Source: Nemertoderma westbladi (Eukaryota > Xenacoelomorpha > Nemertodermatida > Nemertodermatidae). Taken from it: DNA of 64,000 bases. Both the position numbers and the translations under genes were made by a program. The notes beneath the pieces were generated by a model. That model was not told where the DNA came from and ran no database searches. It saw only the letters and a list, made by a program, of their open reading frames with translations. The stretch is taken from the NCBI GenBank assembly GCA_032718475.1, contig JAUCBJ010009109.1:62001-126000 (forward strand), read 5' to 3'. This document shows positions 60,181 through 64,000 of the stretch, one piece after another; the first letter of the stretch is position 1, and each line of letters opens with the position of its first letter.

Positions 60181-63100
60181 ATTATACAGCACGCAGTAGT
60201 ACAACGAACTCTAGACGCAAACAAAACGGGCCTGTTAAAATAATTCAAACTGCCGGTAATGGATTTATTGCTAGCAATGCAAAGTTAAATTATCCTTCCA
60301 ATATTATGTCTAATGAAGACTCCAAGACTGACAATTACAACACACAGCGCTTTGACTTAGATGCTACACTTAACGTTTTAGCAGGAGGATTACCAGGTAA
60401 TGAGAGTGATAATCCCATGATAAGAGATTCAATTGTAGCAACAACTGGTGATGATAGCATCATTGTTTCTTCCAACAAATCATCATATGTACCACTATTG
60501 CAAAACTGCTCTCCTAGAAGGGGTTTACAAAGTGCTTTGTTTCCAATGAGAAAAAAAATAAGCAATGGCATTGCAACAAAACCAATTTCCAAATTGTCAG
60601 CACCTAATGTTTCCAGTTTAAGATTTAATTTAGAATCGACCCTTACATGTCTAGAAAATGACGATGCTACCAATCATTCTCACGCGGATTCTTGTTCACT
60701 AACTTCAAAAAAGGGATCATGTGACACATTCAATGTAGAAGACACACTAGATGCATTTGGAGGCATAGTTACAAATGAAACCACAGCGATAGCTACTCCC
60801 AACATTGAAGCCCTACAAGGTGACAAACAAAAGGTGCATATTCATTCAGCTGTAAATGCAAATTCGGAATTTGATTTGGACAGCACATTACAAAGATTGG
60901 GGGATGCTATTGACCCCATAATATATGATGAAGCAAGTAATAACTGTAAAAGTATAACTAGTAACTTAGATATCACTAATGAAAGTGAAGCTGGTTTTGA
61001 ATTTCAGGTTGAGACAGTCGAACATCCAGATCCAGAAAAGAACTCCGATGCAGCACATTCTATCTCAAATGATACCACATTCCATTTGGACAGCACTCTT
61101 ACAGAATTAGAGCAGCATATTCATTGTCAGCCAAAATACAAACCAAGAGTTAGACAACAGCGTGGCTTAAAACAATTCTATAAAAAGAATCAACTCAAAA
61201 TAAACGAATTCCCTGATTATTTCATGTCACAATCCACACAAACACCTCAACTTCCACCATTACCTATTTTGTATAAAAGACCCACCCCAACGAAAAATCC
61301 CATATTGCAGCATGAAAAAGCACCACCACCATATGTTATAGACGAGACAGGAACAAACCATACTGCTTCTCTGAGTTATAATTCTGAACCTTTCGAAGAA
61401 CGTGGTGAGTTGACTATAGATGTTAGTAGTATGAAGAGAAAGCGAATATCAACTGAAGAATTTGTAGATGATAGTGAATTAAATAATAAGCTAACAATGA
61501 ATGCTAAACGGTTTAAATTGTCTGATGAAAATGTTGAGGAATTAATAAAGCAGGTATGTAGGAATGAAATAGTCTGGGATATGGTGAGAGGTTCTGCAAA
61601 TGAAGTTGAACTACCACCAGCAAAATACGAACCTAAAATGACGCGCTCGCGACTAAAGCTAGTTGCTGAACAACAAAATCTCCCAGCTGATGTTTGGCAT
61701 GTCCCATTAAATGAAAAGAGTTCCAGTGACTGCATATTTACTGAGTTACCACTTTCTGATGATGATGATTCTGATCAGGATTTCAGACCCGATGAATATG
61801 TTGATGATGAAGATGATAATGGTGAAATATCTCAATCAACTTCATTTATATCTACAGTTGTGATGGAAGATTCTTGTGCAAATGAAGATTCAAGCACCAT
61901 ACAATATGATGTTGATAATGACAAAACAAAATTAGCAATAAGAACACGGTCACAAAAACATATAACTGATGAAGAATTTATTAATTTATTGATGAATTCT
62001 GATATTTTAGATGATGAAGTAGTAGAAACACAAGATACTGAAAGTGATGAAACACAAGATGAAGCAAAAGAGATACCCCATTGTGAATTGTTCACAGAAC
62101 GAGAAACGGACCAATGGCATCATAGTTCAAGTCCTAAAGAGCAGAGTGATTATTTGGAATTTTTAACTTCAGTTATTGATCCATCATTTTGGAATGAGAG
62201 TGATGAGTCAGATGAAGAGTATAATGTTATGGATGATACTGGTGAAGATTTAAATGATGAAAGTGATCCAGAGGAATTTCGAGATGACAGAGCAGTAAAG
62301 ATTTCAAAAGGTGAACTTAATGATCTTATTGAAGACATGATAAATGACATTAAGGGGAATTCACTAACATGTTACAATAATATGCAAGATGAAGATGATG
62401 ATACCACGACCACACCACTTCTAAATGATAATAATCCAAGCAGAAAGGTAGACACTGTTAAACGCCAACTCCTTCTCCTCAGGGCTGTGGCTCCAGAAAC
62501 ACAGATAGCAGAATTACATACATCCAACACCAACAATCTATTAACTCCAGAGGTGATTACATTGACACCCCAACAAGAATATTATAACAGAGAATGTCTA
62601 AAACAACAGTTGCAAATGCATGTCCAATTGCTATGTCAAACATACCTTGTGTGCATTAATGGAGTTTACAAACAAGCTGCAAAAGACTGTAAGACTATGC
62701 TTTTATATCTAGATTGTTGGAGTTATCTGAAGAATCCATTTTATAATGTAATTCCCCAAACAGGTTTAATGATAAAATCCATATGGGATATACCTTCCTT
62801 GGATGAAGCTGTTGAAATAATAAACAGTTACCAGGAAATATCCAACAATGACTCATTTGATGGTGATGATCTAACTGAACAATGCGATTCTGGTGCCAGG
62901 TTTATGCCATTGAAATTAGAAGAGAGTACCAACATGGAAAAGACTGAGAACCCTTTTAGAGATATCCAGGGCAGTAACAACTACTGGGGTTCCCATATGT
63001 TTCGCCAACTCAGCCTACCAAATAAAATGGAGCAAAGAAAACGATACCGATTTCTACAGCCTTTGCCTGTGGATGTTATACATATTATTTGCCACAGTAG

Positions 63101-64000
63101 AGTGTTTATGTACCCGGAACTTTTGCCTCTGGGAGGTCCACGAGGTGAGGGGGGTGATGCTCGCGTCATATTTACTGATGCTGAGGACCACCTCATAGCA
63201 TTTCATTTATTTCATTTAAAGTCATCATCTAAACAAGATCGAAACCGCTGCATATACAATATGGTATCAAAGCGTATGCCATCACGGAGTCCACAGCAGC
63301 TACGAATTCGAATTAAAAATTTAACCTCACGTGCATCACTTGATAACCCAGTGAAATATTTGAATGATCATAATTTATTGAAACCATTTATCATGAATAT
63401 TAAATTTGTTGCAGAGTGTGCCATTATACCCCCCATTCAGATGGCAAAACAACACATTCCATTATGGGTTTATACTTATAAATATGACATTAAAAAGGGT
63501 GATCGATGGAAAAAAGAACGCAATAACAGTGTTGAAGAAACTACAGTAAACAATAACAACAGTGTAACTAGCGGTTGTAGTGAGGTTGAGGAGATTGCAG
63601 TCAGCAGCCCTATAATGCTACCAATTTCGTCGCCCCTCATTTATGTTGCCACACCAACATCATCACATGATGATAACATTTACACCATCATTCCGTATCC
63701 AGTAATAAATGATAAAGGGGATAGTTGCAAACAACCTGTTGTAAACAACCCAGAGCCAAATGGGGCAGTGTTGGAAACACAGGAATGCGTACTACCCTTA
63801 AATGAATCACAACTAACCTCAACTTTCACTAATCAATCGTTTACTAACAGTAATTATACTACCAACAATATCAACCAAGCTAGTGATGAAGATATACTCA
63901 AGATGGTAGCCAGCTACCCATATGAACTACTAAAAAATCATGTGAGTAGAAATGTTGTACAGGATACAATTATGGATGAAACCTTGGTTGATAAACTCAC
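60150..64000 (+). CDS. GON4L: GON4L-like chromatin protein (3' partial)
   Basis: Open for 1283 codons from the ATG at 60150 to the window edge with no intron or stop. GON4L proteins are nuclear transcriptional co-regulators with Myb-like and PAH-type domains. Seen here: five F-x-(L/V)-(D/E)-x-T-L motifs in the N-terminal region (F68, F159, F194, F241, F311); a long acidic stretch (about 535-730) with DYLEFLTSVIDPSFWNESD at 667; LKQQLQMHVQLLCQTYLVC (from 817); SRVFMYPELLPL (983); FTDAEDHLIAFHLFHL (1008), Myb-like; RIRIKNLTSR (1052). The stretch 815-1110 is the conserved GON4L core. PAH and C-terminal SANT domains would lie beyond the window. The start is ambiguous only because of the 75-bp duplication; the second ATG is the one in frame with the body. 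Confidence 0.93.
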   Translation, partial: MGEREHTETDNYTARSSTTNSRRKQNGPVKIIQTAGNGFIASNAKLNYPSNIMSNEDSKTDNYNTQRFDLDATLNVLAGGLPGNESDNPMIRDSIVATTGDDSIIVSSNKSSYVPLLQNCSPRRGLQSALFPMRKKISNGIATKPISKLSAPNVSSLRFNLESTLTCLENDDATNHSHADSCSLTSKKGSCDTFNVEDTLDAFGGIVTNETTAIATPNIEALQGDKQKVHIHSAVNANSEFDLDSTLQRLGDAIDPIIYDEASNNCKSITSNLDITNESEAGFEFQVETVEHPDPEKNSDAAHSISNDTTFHLDSTLTELEQHIHCQPKYKPRVRQQRGLKQFYKKNQLKINEFPDYFMSQSTQTPQLPPLPILYKRPTPTKNPILQHEKAPPPYVIDETGTNHTASLSYNSEPFEERGELTIDVSSMKRKRISTEEFVDDSELNNKLTMNAKRFKLSDENVEELIKQVCRNEIVWDMVRGSANEVELPPAKYEPKMTRSRLKLVAEQQNLPADVWHVPLNEKSSSDCIFTELPLSDDDDSDQDFRPDEYVDDEDDNGEISQSTSFISTVVMEDSCANEDSSTIQYDVDNDKTKLAIRTRSQKHITDEEFINLLMNSDILDDEVVETQDTESDETQDEAKEIPHCELFTERETDQWHHSSSPKEQSDYLEFLTSVIDPSFWNESDESDEEYNVMDDTGEDLNDESDPEEFRDDRAVKISKGELNDLIEDMINDIKGNSLTCYNNMQDEDDDTTTTPLLNDNNPSRKVDTVKRQLLLLRAVAPETQIAELHTSNTNNLLTPEVITLTPQQEYYNRECLKQQLQMHVQLLCQTYLVCINGVYKQAAKDCKTMLLYLDCWSYLKNPFYNVIPQTGLMIKSIWDIPSLDEAVEIINSYQEISNNDSFDGDDLTEQCDSGARFMPLKLEESTNMEKTENPFRDIQGSNNYWGSHMFRQLSLPNKMEQRKRYRFLQPLPVDVIHIICHSRVFMYPELLPLGGPRGEGGDARVIFTDAEDHLIAFHLFHLKSSSKQDRNRCIYNMVSKRMPSRSPQQLRIRIKNLTSRASLDNPVKYLNDHNLLKPFIMNIKFVAECAIIPPIQMAKQHIPLWVYTYKYDIKKGDRWKKERNNSVEETTVNNNNSVTSGCSEVEEIAVSSPIMLPISSPLIYVATPTSSHDDNIYTIIPYPVINDKGDSCKQPVVNNPEPNGAVLETQECVLPLNESQLTSTFTNQSFTNSNYTTNNINQASDEDILKMVASYPYELLKNHVSRNVVQDTIMDETLVDKL

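Noticed and set aside
60335-63196. Several - strand frames of 60-120 residues at the right end
   Set aside because: Antisense shadows of the continuous GON4L-like frame on the + strand.

Overview
The window is eukaryotic and reads as an invertebrate animal genome. Genes are split by introns or sit alone in AT-rich DNA. The recognisable proteins are metazoan: a MAGI-type WW/PDZ scaffold, a GON4L-like chromatin protein and a GXYLT-type glycosyltransferase. The mobile DNA (BEL/Pao retroelement, tRNA-derived SINE, LINE 3' ends, foldback elements) also fits an aquatic invertebrate. The phylum cannot be read from this sequence. About a third of the window is tandem repeat, and one 100-base run of N marks an assembly gap.

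Layout, left to right. 1-8184: the 3' part of a BEL/Pao LTR retroelement on the + strand (integrase end, then a long ORF with three CCHC zinc knuckles, then long non-coding DNA with a TATA box). It lies in an intron of MAGI. 10305-35641: four confident exons of MAGI on the - strand, read from high to low coordinate: WW domain (35504-35641), first half of PDZ1 (32384-32578), second half of PDZ1 plus PDZ2 (17813-18373), linker plus start of PDZ3 (10305-10914). The introns are packed with minisatellites of 48, 30, 47, 37, 21, 46, 38 and 33 bp units. 37206-40423: two compact + strand genes, a short plant-type tRNase Z and a GXYLT-like xylosyltransferase, separated by a SINE and an array of small hairpins. 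40424-46349: dispersed repeats, a 435-bp foldback element, a LINE end, and two unknown opposite-strand coding regions, one carrying about 24 copies of a 13-residue repeat and the other an AT-hook. 46350-60030: gene-poor DNA holding a 3.07-kb composite tandem duplication, 146-bp repeats and a family of short hairpins. 60031-64000: the start of a GON4L-like gene, running off the window.

The strongest observation concerns MAGI splice junctions. Three minisatellites are built from the junction sequence of the exon they touch. A 33-bp unit (about 73 copies) and a 38-bp unit (22 copies) each contain the last 25 nt of an exon plus its 5' splice site. A 37-bp unit (4 copies) repeats the 3' splice site of the WW exon. 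The WW exon is therefore bracketed by multiplied acceptors and multiplied donors. The phases of WW, PDZ1a and PDZ1b-PDZ2 agree, which fixes the true junctions.

Other points: a stem-loop of palindromic core occurs four times in the retroelement, twice inside coding sequence in different frames. A 75-bp duplication of the GON4L start-codon region creates a 18-codon upstream ORF sharing the protein's N-terminus. Function assignments rest on recognised motifs only; no database search was run.
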